Notes: a model not told the origin generated them from the letters alone. A stretch of 55,664 nucleotides of DNA from an uncultured Coxiella sp. (GCA_902538855.1 CACBGS010000006.1:1-55664); one strand, 5' to 3'; counted from the stretch's first letter, positions 8,818 through 20,134 are shown. Translations and numbers: made by a program.

Positions 8818-10127
8818 TGTCAGCTACAAAGATGCCAGTTATAAACCAGGTCTGTTATCGAGTTTTAGATCAGCCAAATTCTTGGACCCTAGCTGTTTAT
8901 GAGCAGTTGGGAGGCTATAAGGTATGGCGCAAAATTATAAAAGAAAAATCTCCACCGGCACAGATTGTTGAGTGGATTAAATCTTCAGTGTTACGCGGCA
9001 GAGGTGGTGCTGGTTTTTCTACAGGAATAAAAATGAGTTTTATTGCTGATAGTGCGCCGAAGCCAAGGTATTTAGTTTGTAATTCAGATGAAGGTGAGCC
9101 AGGTACATGTAAAGATACCAATATCTTAATGTACAATCCTCATCAGCTGCTTGAGGGTATGTTGATTGCCTGCTATGCACAAGGTATGCAGTGTGGGTAT
9201 AATTATTTGAGAGGAGAGTTTTTCTACCAATATCAACGTATGGAACAAGCCCTACAGGAAGCTATGCAGGCTGGTTTGATAGGGGATAATATTTTAGCCT
9301 CTGGTATTGATATTCATCTACATAATGTGCTTGGTGCAGGCTCTTATATTGTGGGTGAGGAAACTGCTATGCTTGAATCTCTTGAAGGTAAGAGGGCTAT
9401 GCCCAGAAATAAGCCGCCGTTTCCAGCAGTATACGGTCTTTATGGGCAGCCAACTACTATAAATAATACTGAGACTCTTGCTTCTATCCCGGTTATTCTT
9501 GATAAAGGGCCTGAGTGGTTTGCAAATTTAGGCTGTGAGCATAGCGGGGGAAGTAAAATATTTTGTGTAAGTGGCCATGTACAAAAACCAGGGGTGTTTG
9601 AGTGTGGTTTAGGTGTGCCATTTAAGACATTGCTCGCTATGGCTGGGGGTTTGAGGCCAGGCCGTAAACTAAAAGCGGTTATTCCTGGAGGTAGTTCTAT
9701 GAAGATATTGCCAGCAGAGCAGATTATTGATGTGAATATGGATTATGATAGTCTTAGAGATGCTGGTTCAGCTCTTGGCTCAGGAGGGGTTATTGTGATG
9801 GATGATAGCACTTGTATGGTAGATGCTTTAGCTTGTATTAGCCGGTTTTATTACGATGAATCTTGTGGTCAATGTACACCTTGTCGTGAAGGAACGGGTT
9901 GGATTATGCGTCTTGTTGCTAAAATAAAACGCGGTGAGGCACAAATGAGTGATATAAAATTATTAGATGAGATTGCAAGTAAGGTAGAAGGTCGTACTAT
10001 TTGTGCGTTTGGTGAGGCTTTTGCCTGGCCAGTACGAAGTTTTGTGGCACACTTTTATGATGAGTTTGCCTATTATATCAAGCATAAGCGTTCTATGGTC
10101 GCGTCAGGTGGTAGGGATAATGGGTAA
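8817..10127 (+). CDS. nuoF: NADH-quinone oxidoreductase subunit F (FMN and NADH binding)
   Basis: NuoF oxidises NADH, holding FMN and [4Fe-4S] cluster N3. The FMN/NADH loop RGRGGAGFSTGIKMSF and the CNSDEGEPGTCKD segment are near residues 60-100. The N3 ligands are in SCGQCTPCREGTGW near residue 350, with a fourth Cys in RTICAFGEA about 40 residues later. ATG 8817 (TGATG overlap with nuoE, GGGGA upstream) is preferred to TTG 8814. The Cys in EPGTCKD is a small difference from the Tyr of E. coli. Confidence 0.96.
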   Translation: MSATKMPVINQVCYRVLDQPNSWTLAVYEQLGGYKVWRKIIKEKSPPAQIVEWIKSSVLRGRGGAGFSTGIKMSFIADSAPKPRYLVCNSDEGEPGTCKDTNILMYNPHQLLEGMLIACYAQGMQCGYNYLRGEFFYQYQRMEQALQEAMQAGLIGDNILASGIDIHLHNVLGAGSYIVGEETAMLESLEGKRAMPRNKPPFPAVYGLYGQPTTINNTETLASIPVILDKGPEWFANLGCEHSGGSKIFCVSGHVQKPGVFECGLGVPFKTLLAMAGGLRPGRKLKAVIPGGSSMKILPAEQIIDVNMDYDSLRDAGSALGSGGVIVMDDSTCMVDALACISRFYYDESCGQCTPCREGTGWIMRLVAKIKRGEAQMSDIKLLDEIASKVEGRTICAFGEAFAWPVRSFVAHFYDEFAYYIKHKRSMVASGGRDNG

Positions 10128-12519
10128 GCCAGTAGCAGTAAGTGATAGTATAGTCTTTCATATCGATGGCATGCAGGTGTCTGCTAAAAAAGGTGAGACT
10201 ATTATACAGGTAGCAGATCGCTATGGTATTTATATACCGCGCTTTTGTTATCATGAGCAATTATCTGTAGTTGCTAATTGCCGTATGTGCTTAGTTGAGG
10301 TTGCAAAAGCACCTAAAACTTTACCTGCTTGTGCAACCCAGGCTATGCCTGATATGCAAGTGTTTACAAAGTCGAAGGCTACGGTGGAATCACAGCGCGC
10401 TATTATGGCTTTTTTATTGGTAAATCATCCATTAGATTGTCCTATTTGTGATAAGGGTGGTGAATGTGAATTACAAGACCTAGCTATGGGTTTTGGTGAA
10501 GAGGTATCTAAATTCACTGAAACAAAACGTACTATACATGATGATGATATTGGTCCATTGATTGCTACTGATATGACTCGATGTATACATTGTACCCGTT
10601 GTATTCGTTTTGGTAGTGAGATAGCTGGTATTGATGAGTTAGGTCTCACTGGTAGAGGGGAGTCAACTCGTGTACAAACCTATTTAGCTGGTAGTGTACA
10701 CTCTGAGCTTTCTGGTAATTATATAGATGTTTGCCCAGTAGGGGCATTAACCTCAAAGCCTTTTCGTTATAAAGGACGGTCTTGGGGCTTTACACAGTAT
10801 CATACTATTGCTGCACATGATTGTTTAGGGTCGCATATGTATGTGCATACTAGTAGTAAGGGCTATGAGAAAAAGACTGATATTATGAGGGTTATACCTG
10901 CAACAAGTGAAGCTATCAATTTAACATGGTTATCTGATAGAGATAGATTTAGTTATCTTGGCTTAACCCATAAGCAGCGACTTGAGCACCCAATGGTCAA
11001 GTATAATGGTCGTTGGCGTCAGGTAACTTGGGCAGAGGCTTTATCTGAGGTGCAAAATCGTACTGTGGATGTTCTGAAAAGTTATGGTCCCAAAGCAATG
11101 GGGTGTTTGTTATCACCAAGCGCTAGTTGTGAGGAAGGTTATTTACTGCAAAAGATTGTGCGCGGATTAGGTGCGGTAGATATAGATCATAGACTGTATA
11201 TGGGGGATGTTAATTATCGGCCATTGCGCCCTGCAGATGGTAACATGCAGGATTTACAGAGTTATGATACGGTACTTATGCTTGGTTCTTTTCTGCGTCA
11301 TGAGCAGCCTATATTGGGTGCAAGATTACGTAGCGCTGTTCTTGCTGGGACTAAGGCTGTTAGTGTAAATCCGCGTGCATATGACTGGCATTTTCCACTA
11401 GCAGATGATTTTATTGTAGCTGGTGATGCTCTAGTGCGCTTGTTGTGTGCAGTTTGCGTAGAGGTGGTGAAAAAAACTAAGTATCCTTTAGCAAAACCAT
11501 GGCAGTCATTTTTAGCTTCTATTAAAACAGATGCACAGAGTCGTCGTTTGGCTAAATACGCCTTGTCAAAATCTGTTGCCTGGATGGCTGGTGCTTATGT
11601 GTATTCACATCCTAAGGCTGATGTGATACTTGCTTTGTTAGATATAATTGTGCAGGCCACGCATGCAGATTTATGGCAGCTTAGTCCTGGTGCTAATAGT
11701 CAAGGTTTGTGTGATGTTGGTGCTGTTCCTTTTTTTGTTAATAGTAACAGTGAGTTGAGTATAGGTGCTAGTGCCTATAGTATGATGCAAGAATCTAAGC
11801 CTTTATTCTGGTTGCACCAAATAGAGCCTGAATTTGATATGTATGATAGTGCTCAGGCTTTAGCTGCTCTTAAAAAAGCAGAATTTGTGCTGGTTTGTAA
11901 TAGTTACTGTACAGAGGCAATGCTAGATTATGCTGATGTATTACTACCTGTGTCTCCAAGTACCGAAATGCGTGGTAGTCTTGTGAATACATTTGGTGAT
12001 AAGCAACAGTTTATGCCCGTACAAAAGCCTTTTGCACAGTCGCGACCTGCGTGGAAAGTTTATAGGGTATTGGCTAATATGCTTAATATACAGCAATGTA
12101 ATTATCAAACAATAGAAGATGTACAGGCGGCGATAGCTGATTTGCCAAACCCTAAAAATACGCTTAGTAAAAGTTATATGCCAGATGCTGGTACTGCCTT
12201 ATTCGATTCGGAAGTTTTTCGTGTGGGTCAAGTGCCTTTATATCGTGAGGATATAGTCACTAGACGTGCCCAAGCTTTACAAGAAACTCTAAGTGCTGAT
12301 GTTTATTATGCACGGTTGCACCCAGATACAGCTAAACGTTTACAAGTGGCTGATGAGCAGCGTATTGTTATTAATCAACAGCAGTGTACTGTGGTGTTAC
12401 CACTGTTACTAGATGAGAGTATTGCGCTGGATGCTCTATGGTTGCCTGCAGCTTTAGAGCAAAGTCTGGATTTGGGTGGACGTAATGATCCTGTGAGTAT
12501 CACTAAGGTTAAGGTATAA
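10120..12519 (+). CDS. nuoG: NADH-quinone oxidoreductase subunit G
   Basis: NuoG is the largest peripheral-arm subunit and carries several Fe-S clusters. In the 799-residue product the N1b ligands are Cys43, 54, 57 and 71. A His-ligated cluster uses His103, Cys107, 110 and 116, and a further [4Fe-4S] cluster uses Cys155, 158, 161 and 205. The extra N7 cluster motif found in E. coli is missing: only one Cys (AHDCLGSHM) is present at that place. The rest is a molybdopterin-type fold without cofactor function. ATG 10120 overlaps nuoF by eight bases and matches family starts; the frame extends 39 codons upstream inside nuoF without support. Confidence 0.96.
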   Translation: MGKPVAVSDSIVFHIDGMQVSAKKGETIIQVADRYGIYIPRFCYHEQLSVVANCRMCLVEVAKAPKTLPACATQAMPDMQVFTKSKATVESQRAIMAFLLVNHPLDCPICDKGGECELQDLAMGFGEEVSKFTETKRTIHDDDIGPLIATDMTRCIHCTRCIRFGSEIAGIDELGLTGRGESTRVQTYLAGSVHSELSGNYIDVCPVGALTSKPFRYKGRSWGFTQYHTIAAHDCLGSHMYVHTSSKGYEKKTDIMRVIPATSEAINLTWLSDRDRFSYLGLTHKQRLEHPMVKYNGRWRQVTWAEALSEVQNRTVDVLKSYGPKAMGCLLSPSASCEEGYLLQKIVRGLGAVDIDHRLYMGDVNYRPLRPADGNMQDLQSYDTVLMLGSFLRHEQPILGARLRSAVLAGTKAVSVNPRAYDWHFPLADDFIVAGDALVRLLCAVCVEVVKKTKYPLAKPWQSFLASIKTDAQSRRLAKYALSKSVAWMAGAYVYSHPKADVILALLDIIVQATHADLWQLSPGANSQGLCDVGAVPFFVNSNSELSIGASAYSMMQESKPLFWLHQIEPEFDMYDSAQALAALKKAEFVLVCNSYCTEAMLDYADVLLPVSPSTEMRGSLVNTFGDKQQFMPVQKPFAQSRPAWKVYRVLANMLNIQQCNYQTIEDVQAAIADLPNPKNTLSKSYMPDAGTALFDSEVFRVGQVPLYREDIVTRRAQALQETLSADVYYARLHPDTAKRLQVADEQRIVINQQQCTVVLPLLLDESIALDALWLPAALEQSLDLGGRNDPVSITKVKV

Positions 12520-12520
12520 T

Positions 12521-13537
12521 ATGACGTATGATATGCTATATCTGTTGTTGTGGGTGCTCATTAAAATAGCTGTGGTATTGGTTGGGCTAGCAGTACTGAT
12601 ATTCTATGTTATTCTGGCAGAGAGAAAGGTGCTTGCTTATATGCAAGATAGAATAGGGCCAAATCGTGTAGGGCCTTTAGGCTTATTACAATCTTTAGCT
12701 GATGCTATTAAATTTTTATTCAAAGAAGTGATATTGCCATCTAGGGCCGATTCTTTATTGTTTTATCTTGCGCCCATACTGAGTCTTACCCCTGCATTTG
12801 CTGTTTGGGCAGTTATTCCTTTTGCTGATAGTTGGGTGATTGCAGATCTTAATGTGGGCGTTTTGTATGTGTTGGCTATGACGTCCTTGGGAGCTTATGG
12901 TATTCTATTAGCAGGTTGGGCTTCTAATTCAAAATATGCTTTTTTTGGGGCAATGCGTGCAATGGCGCAAGTCATCTCATATGAGATCTCCATGGGATTT
13001 TCTTTGGTAGGGGTGTTGCTTGCATCTGGTTCTATGCGATTACAGACTATTGTTATGAGCCAATCAGGGGGTATTTGGCATTGGTATATCTTTGCACTAG
13101 CTCCTTTGGCTGTGGTTTATTGGATAAGTGCTGTTGCTGAGACTAATAGGCCGCCTTTTGATGTGGTAGAGGGGGAGTCTGAGTTGGTGGCTGGTTATCA
13201 GGTTGAGTACTCTGGTTTTGCTTTTGCCATGTTTTTTGTTGCTGAGTATGCTAATATGATTTTAGTTGCAACCTTGGGGAGTATACTGTTTCTGGGGGGG
13301 TGGTTATCACCTTTTGAATCTATTCCTGTGCTGGCAACTATTACTGCTTGGGTGCCGGGCGCTGTTTGGTTATTTTTAAAGATGTCATGCTATTTGTATT
13401 TGCTATTTTGGATGCGAGCAACTTTTCCAAGGTATCGTTATGATCAGGTTATGATGTTGGGTTGGAAAGTGTTAATACCAGTTTCATTAGTGTGGATTTT
13501 AATAACGGCGCTAATGGTGTATGGGAAGCTATTATGA
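12521..13537 (+). CDS. nuoH: NADH-quinone oxidoreductase subunit H
   Basis: NuoH is the eight-helix membrane subunit that anchors the peripheral arm and lines the quinone tunnel. The 338-residue protein has the conserved [20 protein letters not shown] loop near residues 33-52 and the [18 protein letters not shown] segment near residues 207-224, both hallmarks of the family. It begins one base after nuoG and ends overlapping nuoI as ATGA. Length and motifs are normal. Confidence 0.96.
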   Translation: MTYDMLYLLLWVLIKIAVVLVGLAVLIFYVILAERKVLAYMQDRIGPNRVGPLGLLQSLADAIKFLFKEVILPSRADSLLFYLAPILSLTPAFAVWAVIPFADSWVIADLNVGVLYVLAMTSLGAYGILLAGWASNSKYAFFGAMRAMAQVISYEISMGFSLVGVLLASGSMRLQTIVMSQSGGIWHWYIFALAPLAVVYWISAVAETNRPPFDVVEGESELVAGYQVEYSGFAFAMFFVAEYANMILVATLGSILFLGGWLSPFESIPVLATITAWVPGAVWLFLKMSCYLYLLFWMRATFPRYRYDQVMMLGWKVLIPVSLVWILITALMVYGKLL

Positions 13538-14064
13538 TTTGGTTGATTGTATTACTGCTGTTTTTGCTATTGGCGCTTATTGTGTATTTTGGTTGGCTGA
13601 AGAGGCTGTTTTTGTTGGAACTGCTTCAGGGGATGGGGCTTACTTTTTCTTATTTTGTTAAACAAAAATCAACTATTCAGTTTCCAGAAGAGAGTCTGCC
13701 AAGGTCTGCTAGGCATAGAGGTATGCTGGCATTACGTCGCTATCCTAATGGAGAGGAAAGATGTATTGCTTGTAAGCTTTGTGAGGCTACTTGTCCCGCC
13801 TTGGCTATCACTATTGAGTCTGAGCAAAGAGATGATGGGACTAGAAGAACAACTCGATTTGATATTGATATGTTCAAATGTATTAATTGTGGTTTATGTG
13901 AAGAAGCTTGCCCGGTAGATTCCATTGTACTAACACCTGAGATTCACTATACTGTTACTGAGCGAGGGCAGAATATTCTTACCAAGGATAAGCTGCTTGC
14001 AATAGGTAGTAAGTATGAGCCTCAATTGGCTAAGGATAGGGCTGAAGATAGTCCTTATCGGTAG
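13534..14064 (+). CDS. nuoI: NADH-quinone oxidoreductase subunit I
   Basis: NuoI carries two [4Fe-4S] clusters, N6a and N6b, that wire NuoG to NuoB. Both ferredoxin motifs are complete: Cys77, 80, 83, 87 and Cys116, 119, 122, 126. ATG 13534 (ATGA overlap with nuoH) gives 176 residues beginning with a hydrophobic stretch of about 20 residues. That stretch could be a membrane anchor and is somewhat longer than in E. coli. The frame extends 24 codons further into nuoH but lacks support. Confidence 0.95.
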   Translation: MIWLIVLLLFLLLALIVYFGWLKRLFLLELLQGMGLTFSYFVKQKSTIQFPEESLPRSARHRGMLALRRYPNGEERCIACKLCEATCPALAITIESEQRDDGTRRTTRFDIDMFKCINCGLCEEACPVDSIVLTPEIHYTVTERGQNILTKDKLLAIGSKYEPQLAKDRAEDSPYR

Positions 14065-14073
14065 GAGGAGACC

Positions 14074-14670
14074 ATGCTTTGGCTGGTGTACATAACATCT
14101 TTTATGATGATTGGCTTTGCCCTGATGTTAGTGGCAACTAATCAGCCAGTTCGTAGTGTACTTTGTCTTATTGGTTGTTTTTTGTGTGCAACTATACATT
14201 GGATTCTTTTGGATGCAGAGTTTTTAGCGCTTGCGTTAATTTTTGTTTATATTGGTGCGGTTATGACACTGTTTTTATTTATGGTTATGATGCTTAATGT
14301 AGATAGTTATGCGCCTGAGTATCGGCTTGGATTGGCTACTTTTTTTGTGCTGATAACTTTTTCATTATTACTGCCAAGTTTTGGTTTTTATCTATGGGAT
14401 GCTCACCTCTCATCATCTGCTTGGGATACACATACTTTAGTAGCATATCCTCTAGGTTATGATAACACTAAGGCAATAGGTGCTGTGTTATATACTGAAT
14501 ATGTCTATCCATTACAATTGATAGCCATGCTGCTATTATTAGCAATTTTAGTGGCGGTTGGTTGGGTGCATCGTGCAAAACGTGATTTTGTGCGGGTGCA
14601 GAAAATTACTGATCAAATTAAGGTTACTAAAGGTTCTCGCTTGCGCTTGGTGGGTAAAGGGGATGAATAA
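14074..14670 (+). CDS. nuoJ: NADH-quinone oxidoreductase subunit J
   Basis: NuoJ is a membrane-arm subunit with about five helices whose rearrangement couples quinone reduction to proton pumping. The 198-residue product has the conserved LALIFVYIGAVMTLFLFMVMML segment near residues 50-71. A GGAGGAG ribosome site lies just before the ATG. The basic C-terminal tail (about residues 168-198) is unremarkable. nuoK follows three bases after the stop. Confidence 0.94.
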   Translation: MLWLVYITSFMMIGFALMLVATNQPVRSVLCLIGCFLCATIHWILLDAEFLALALIFVYIGAVMTLFLFMVMMLNVDSYAPEYRLGLATFFVLITFSLLLPSFGFYLWDAHLSSSAWDTHTLVAYPLGYDNTKAIGAVLYTEYVYPLQLIAMLLLLAILVAVGWVHRAKRDFVRVQKITDQIKVTKGSRLRLVGKGDE

Positions 14671-14673
14671 GTT

Positions 14674-14976
14674 ATGATGCTAGTACATTATCTTTGGTTG
14701 TCTGCTGTGCTGTTATTGATTGGCTTATTTGGGATGATTATTAATAGGCGTAATATGATTATGTTATTGATATCTCTTGAATTGGTGTTATTGGCTGTTA
14801 ATGTACAGTTCATTGCAATATCCCGTTTTTTGGTTGATATTCAGGGGCAGGTGATGGTCTTCTTTATATTGGCAGTTGCTGCATGTGAATCGGCTATAGG
14901 TTTGGCTTTGTTGGTGTTAATGTATCGACAGTTTGCTACAGTCGATATTAATGTTTTACGGCGTTTAAGTGGATAG
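14674..14976 (+). CDS. nuoK: NADH-quinone oxidoreductase subunit K
   Basis: NuoK is a three-helix membrane subunit related to MrpC antiporter subunits. The 100-residue length is exact for the family. The two conserved membrane glutamates are present, one in MLISLELVLLAVN near residue 36 and one in VAACESAIGLALLV near residue 70. Two adjacent ATG codons (14674, 14677) can start it. It lies tightly between nuoJ and nuoL. Confidence 0.95.
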   Translation: MMLVHYLWLSAVLLLIGLFGMIINRRNMIMLLISLELVLLAVNVQFIAISRFLVDIQGQVMVFFILAVAACESAIGLALLVLMYRQFATVDINVLRRLSG

Positions 14977-14985
14977 AGGTTAAAG

Positions 14986-16971
14986 GTGTCAGCAATAATA
15001 ATTGCAGCTCATATATGTATGTTTGTACCCTTGCTTGGTAGCTTGGCTGCGTGGTTGTGTCAATATTATAAAAATAATATACTGGCCCATCGATTTTGTA
15101 TTGCTGGCATTACTCTTGCCTTACTTGCAGCTTTATGGCTAGCTAACTGTTTTATTTTACAGGCGCATACACGTGTTGATTATGTTTTATATACTTGGTT
15201 TAATCTGCCAGGCTATAGTATTAACTTTGGCTATGTTATAGATGCTTTATCCAGTTCGATGCTATTGCTGGTGACATTGATTTCTCTGATGGTGCATATT
15301 TATAGCATAGGCTATATGGAAGATGAACAAGGCTATGCGCGTTTTTTTGCCTGGATGTCATTGTTTACTTTTATGATGATTAATCTTGTCATTGCTAGAG
15401 ATGTCGTGCAGCTGTTTTTTGGCTGGGAAGGTGTTGGTTTGGTTTCTTATTGGTTAATTGGTTTTTACTATAAAAAGCCCAGTGCGGCACATGGCGGTAT
15501 GAAGGCTTTTTTACTTAATCGCGTTGGTGATATGGGTTTTTTATTGGGTATTGCAGCGGTTTATTATAGTTTCGCTACCACTGATGTGATGGCAATTATT
15601 AGCGCCACAGGTAGTACTAGTTTGCCACAAATTCTTGGTATTAATGCTATTAGCTTTATTGCTATGGCTTGGTTTATTGGTGCTATGGGTAAGTCAGCAC
15701 AGATGCCGTTACATCTATGGTTGCCTGAATCAATGGAAGGACCTACGCCTATATCAGCTCTCATTCATGCAGCTACTATGGTAACAGCTGGTGTGTATAT
15801 GATGTGTCGTTTTGCTTGTTTATATGAGAATAGTTTATGGGTTTCTAATTTTATAGTGTTGGTGGGTGCTAGTGGTGCTCTTTGGCTTGGTTTAGTAGGT
15901 CTGGTGCAAACTGATATTAAGCGTGTTATTGCCTTTTCTACACTTTCTCAGCTTGGATATATGGTTGCTGCAGTGGGTGCTGGTGCTTATGGAGTTGCTA
16001 TGTTTCATTTAATTACCCATGCTTTTTTCAAGGCTTTGCTTTTTCTTGCAGCAGGCTCGGTGATTCATGCTCTTTTTCATCAGCAGTCTATGGATAAAAT
16101 GGGGCAGTTACATAGCAAGTTGCCACTTACAGGCATATTGTTTTTATTAGGTGCCTGCTCGCTTAGTGCTATACCGCCTTTTGCTGGATTTTTCTCAAAA
16201 GATGCCATCATAGAAGCAGTTGCGTATCAGTCTAGTAGTTTATATGCTGGAAGTTATGCTTATGTATGTTTATTGTTAGGCGCTATGGTAACACCTATGT
16301 ATATATTTCGTGTCTTCTGGTTGGTTTTCTATGGTGATAAGCTTGAGGATGATATGGAGGAGAGCTTTGTGATGGAATCGCCATTGTCTATGTTAGCTCC
16401 TATGCTTGTTCTATGTTTCTTTAGTGTATTATTGGGTTACTTTTTAAGTAGTCAGTTGGCTGATGGTTTATTATTTCATGATAGTATTATCTTGCATACG
16501 GATTATGCTTTAGATGTTAGACAGCATGTTTATTATGAACTTGCGAATCCTCTTGCTATGATGGAGCATAGCTTGTTTAAGCTGCCGTTATATTTTAGTT
16601 TGTTTGGTTTGTTATTAAGTTGGTATTGGTATGAGTATCTAACTGGTTTACAGCGAGAGCAGTATTACCAAAGTTTGTCTGTTTTTTGTTATGTATTACG
16701 TTATCAATATGGTTTAAATTATCTTCTTGAGGGTATTATAGTTCCCTGTATTGTTGCTTTTGCTAGCCTTGCCTATCGTCTTGGTGATGTGTTGTTGTTA
16801 AATAGACTGGTAGACTATGCTATAGCTAATAATATTATTCGCTTATCAGCAACACTCAGAACTTCACAAACCGGCTCATTGCAGCACTATCTGATATATA
16901 TTGTACTAGGGGTCTTTATATTACTATCAGTAGTATGGTATCAGTTAATATCACTAGGAGTATTAGCATGA
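14986..16971 (+). CDS. nuoL: NADH-quinone oxidoreductase subunit L
   Basis: NuoL is the distal antiporter-like proton channel, with the long lateral helix that runs along the membrane arm. The 661-residue protein contains FFGWEGVGLVSYWLIGF near residue 145 and GAMGKSAQMPLHLWLPESMEGPTP in two adjoining parts near residues 230-253. These hold the conserved Glu and Lys residues of the channel. Translation begins at GTG 14986 after an AGAGG ribosome site. The stop overlaps the nuoM start (ATGA). Confidence 0.95.
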   Translation: MSAIIIAAHICMFVPLLGSLAAWLCQYYKNNILAHRFCIAGITLALLAALWLANCFILQAHTRVDYVLYTWFNLPGYSINFGYVIDALSSSMLLLVTLISLMVHIYSIGYMEDEQGYARFFAWMSLFTFMMINLVIARDVVQLFFGWEGVGLVSYWLIGFYYKKPSAAHGGMKAFLLNRVGDMGFLLGIAAVYYSFATTDVMAIISATGSTSLPQILGINAISFIAMAWFIGAMGKSAQMPLHLWLPESMEGPTPISALIHAATMVTAGVYMMCRFACLYENSLWVSNFIVLVGASGALWLGLVGLVQTDIKRVIAFSTLSQLGYMVAAVGAGAYGVAMFHLITHAFFKALLFLAAGSVIHALFHQQSMDKMGQLHSKLPLTGILFLLGACSLSAIPPFAGFFSKDAIIEAVAYQSSSLYAGSYAYVCLLLGAMVTPMYIFRVFWLVFYGDKLEDDMEESFVMESPLSMLAPMLVLCFFSVLLGYFLSSQLADGLLFHDSIILHTDYALDVRQHVYYELANPLAMMEHSLFKLPLYFSLFGLLLSWYWYEYLTGLQREQYYQSLSVFCYVLRYQYGLNYLLEGIIVPCIVAFASLAYRLGDVLLLNRLVDYAIANNIIRLSATLRTSQTGSLQHYLIYIVLGVFILLSVVWYQLISLGVLA

Positions 16972-18470
16972 TAGGGTATTGCTCCGTATTGTTAGGGCAA
17001 AGCTTACTCAGTGCAGCTTTGTTAGCTATATGGCCCAGTCGTTGGCACAATCAATTAAAACCTCTCAGTTATGCTTTAGTTTTTATTAGCGTTTTACTAG
17101 TCATGGCTATGTTTTATCACTTTGATATTACTAATCCTGGTTTTCAGTTTTTAGAACGTTACAGTTGGATTGCGCCACTGGGGATTGATTATTATGTTGG
17201 TGTGGACGGTTTGAGTTTGTTGCTTATTGGCTTAACTGTTTTTGCTAATGTACTGGTAGTGCTCTCACAAACCTGCTTATTAACGTTTGCTGCAAGAACT
17301 TATCTAGCTTTGTTTTTCTTTATGCAAGCAGTTACTGTTGGTGTGTTCATGGCATTAGATGGTGTTTTATTTTATTTGTTTTGGGAATCTACTTTATTGC
17401 CCATGTATTTGGCATTAGGAATATGGGGCTCGGCTGATAAGTTATATGCATCTAGGAAGTTTTTTATTTTCACCTTTACTGGCTCCTTACTACTTTTGTT
17501 GGCAGTGGTGTATTTAGGGCTGATGGCTGGTTCTTTTGCTTTTGATAAATGGTATGTGTTAGCATTGAATTGGACGGAACAATGCTTGTTATTTCTGATG
17601 TTTAGTGCAGCATTTGCTGTTAAGCTACCCATGTTTCCCTTACATGTTTGGTTACCTGATGCGCATACTGAAGCGCCTGCTGCAGGGTCATTGATTCTTG
17701 CTGCGCTGCTATTAAAAGTAGGTGCTTATGGTTTTTTACGCTTTAACTTGCCTGTAACCCCCGATGCGGCAATGTTTTTTGCTTGGTATATGGTTGCCAT
17801 CTCTGTTTTTGCTGTAATTTATATTGGTCTATTGGCATTAATTCAGCAAGATATCAAGCGTTTGATTGCCTATGCTTCTATTTCTCATATGGGCATGGTT
17901 ACGCTAGGGTTTTTTATGATCTATTTAATAGCACATAAAGATTATCTAGCCCTACAAATGGCTTTGAGTGGTGCCTGTATACAGATGATTTGTCACGCCT
18001 TTAGTGCAGGGGGGTTGTTTTTGGCTTTTGGTATGCTCTATACCCGTTATGCAAAACGGCAGATTGCAGACTATAGTGGTTTGGCACATTCTATGCCAGT
18101 ATTTACAGTTTTTTTTGTTTTATTTGCACTCAGTAATATTGGTTTGCCGGCAACCGCAGGGTTTGTAGGAGAGTATCTTATTTTTTTGAGTAGTTTTTAT
18201 GTAAGTCCATTACTAAGCTTCTTTGCTTTATTTAGTATTCTGTTATCGGCTGCGTATACATTGTGGATGATTAAGCGTGTTTTCTATGGTCCGATAACTG
18301 CTGTAGAGTTGGCTAAGGTAGAGGATTTAAATAAGGATGAGATATTGCCATTGGCCTTACTTGCTTTTGCGGTTTTACTGGTGGGTTTGTATCCAAACAT
18401 ACTATTGCGTTATTTGCTATTGCCAGTGAATAAGATAATATCTTTGTCGTTAACTTCTAAGTTTGTATAA
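16968..18470 (+). CDS. nuoM: NADH-quinone oxidoreductase subunit M
   Basis: NuoM is the middle antiporter-like proton channel of complex I. The 500-residue product shows the channel signatures: FWESTLLPMYLALGIWG near residues 137-153 with the key Glu, and KLPMFPLHVWLPDAHTEAP near residues 219-237 with the key Lys. ATG 16968 was chosen because AGGAG lies seven bases upstream and it overlaps the nuoL stop by four bases, as elsewhere in this cluster. The frame continues 11 codons upstream without a ribosome site. Confidence 0.95.
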   Translation: MIGYCSVLLGQSLLSAALLAIWPSRWHNQLKPLSYALVFISVLLVMAMFYHFDITNPGFQFLERYSWIAPLGIDYYVGVDGLSLLLIGLTVFANVLVVLSQTCLLTFAARTYLALFFFMQAVTVGVFMALDGVLFYLFWESTLLPMYLALGIWGSADKLYASRKFFIFTFTGSLLLLLAVVYLGLMAGSFAFDKWYVLALNWTEQCLLFLMFSAAFAVKLPMFPLHVWLPDAHTEAPAAGSLILAALLLKVGAYGFLRFNLPVTPDAAMFFAWYMVAISVFAVIYIGLLALIQQDIKRLIAYASISHMGMVTLGFFMIYLIAHKDYLALQMALSGACIQMICHAFSAGGLFLAFGMLYTRYAKRQIADYSGLAHSMPVFTVFFVLFALSNIGLPATAGFVGEYLIFLSSFYVSPLLSFFALFSILLSAAYTLWMIKRVFYGPITAVELAKVEDLNKDEILPLALLAFAVLLVGLYPNILLRYLLLPVNKIISLSLTSKFV

Positions 18471-18472
18471 GG

Positions 18473-19942
18473 ATGAATATGCAAGTATTATCAGTTATTT
18501 TGCCAGAAATAACCTTGTCTGTCGGCCTATTATTGCTGTTGTTGCTGCTATCTGTTTTTGATAAATATCAGATATACACGCGATATTTTGTGCAAGTGTT
18601 ATTGGTTTTGTTGTTAGTAGCACTAATGTTTGCTTATACAGCTGAGCCAGTTAGTCTTTGGCAGGGGCTATTTGTACAAGATAGTCTTTCTTATTATACA
18701 AAGCTTTTGTTGGTGTATGCTGTGTTGTTTATTACTTATTTTAGCAAAGGTTTTGTGCAAGATTATACAGTGCCAATACTAGAGATGTACATGGTTATGT
18801 TATTGCAATTATTAGGCATGATGGTTGTGGTTTCAGCAAAACATATGATGAGTATATTCATAGGTATTGAGTTGATGTATTTGCCACTCTATGCATTAGT
18901 GGCGTTGCCAAAAAACAATAAAGCTTCTCTGGAAGCTGCAATTAAATATATGATTATGGGTGGTTTGGCCAGTAGTGTTATGCTCTATGGTGTTAGTTTA
19001 TTATATGCAGTATCAGGAAGTTTAGCACTTGATAATATAGCTGTTGCGGTTAATACATTGTTTAATGATAGTGCTTTTGTTGGTTTGTTCACTAGTATAC
19101 AAACTAATATGTTGCTTTTGAGTGTTGCATTAGTGAGTATAATGTTTGCCATGGTCTTTAAATTTGGTGGGGGGCCATTTTTTATCTGGGTACCAGATGT
19201 TTATCATGGTGGTTCACTTATAATGATTGCACTTGTTAGCAGCTTGCCTAAATTAGTGTTAGGTGTTTTATGGTTAAGGTTGTTTACAGATTGTCTGGCA
19301 GCTGCAGGTATTATCTGGCAGTACGCAACCTTGATTATGGGATTGATCGCTATTGTAGTGGGTAGTGTGTATGGTTTAGTACAAAGTAATCTTAAGCGTT
19401 TATTGGCGTATTCTTCTATTGCGCACATGGGGTTTGTGTTAATAGGTTTATCTATGGCAACTCCTTTGGCTAATGCAGCAACACTTGCTTATATAATAGG
19501 TTATGTTTTAAGTAGTGTATTAGTATTTGTGGTATTGGCACAGTTTAGATATGCTGGTAATGAGCTACTAAGTACTTCAGAATTGGATGGGTTGTGGCAT
19601 CGCTATCCGCAATGGGCTCTGGTTTTATTAGTAAGCGTATTTTCTATGATTGGCTTGCCACCTTTACTAGGGTTTATGATGAAGTTTTATTGGTTGTATG
19701 CTTTAGTCGCACAGAAAATGTATATTCTAGCTACAGTCGCGTTATTATTTAGTGCTGTGGGTTGTTATTATTATTTACGTGTTGTGCAAGCAATGTTTTT
19801 CACAGTAGAGGGTAGTGATCTATTGCTGCTAACTATTGATGCGGCAAGGGCCAGATTAATCTATGCTGCTGGCTTTTTACTAGTGTTACTAGGTATATAT
19901 CCTGATTTTCTATTCGGTTATGTTAACCAAATGCTAGCTTAA
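18473..19942 (+). CDS. nuoN: NADH-quinone oxidoreductase subunit N
   Basis: NuoN is the third antiporter-like channel subunit and completes the cluster. The 489-residue protein has GIELMYLPLYALVALPK near residues 123-139, KYMIMGGLASSVMLYG near 157-172 and GGGPFFIWVPDVYHGG near 230-245, all typical. The start is either ATG 18473 or ATG 18479; the second is better spaced from the AAGGA element. No clear terminator hairpin follows the stop, and 192 bases without a recognisable signal separate it from the next gene. Confidence 0.95.
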   Translation: MNMQVLSVILPEITLSVGLLLLLLLLSVFDKYQIYTRYFVQVLLVLLLVALMFAYTAEPVSLWQGLFVQDSLSYYTKLLLVYAVLFITYFSKGFVQDYTVPILEMYMVMLLQLLGMMVVVSAKHMMSIFIGIELMYLPLYALVALPKNNKASLEAAIKYMIMGGLASSVMLYGVSLLYAVSGSLALDNIAVAVNTLFNDSAFVGLFTSIQTNMLLLSVALVSIMFAMVFKFGGGPFFIWVPDVYHGGSLIMIALVSSLPKLVLGVLWLRLFTDCLAAAGIIWQYATLIMGLIAIVVGSVYGLVQSNLKRLLAYSSIAHMGFVLIGLSMATPLANAATLAYIIGYVLSSVLVFVVLAQFRYAGNELLSTSELDGLWHRYPQWALVLLVSVFSMIGLPPLLGFMMKFYWLYALVAQKMYILATVALLFSAVGCYYYLRVVQAMFFTVEGSDLLLLTIDAARARLIYAAGFLLVLLGIYPDFLFGYVNQMLA

Positions 19943-20134
19943 GAATATTGAAATAATTGACGCTGTCTTAATCATGCTTACTGATAGCCTTGATACTTAT
20001 GAAAAGCAAAGGTTAATAGTTTTTTTATAGATATTAAAAATATATTAATATAGATAATAATATCTTAGCCTGGTATTGAACATGTTGGGTGTAAATGCTC
20101 TTGCAATACTTAGCTAATCGTTTACACTCAAAGT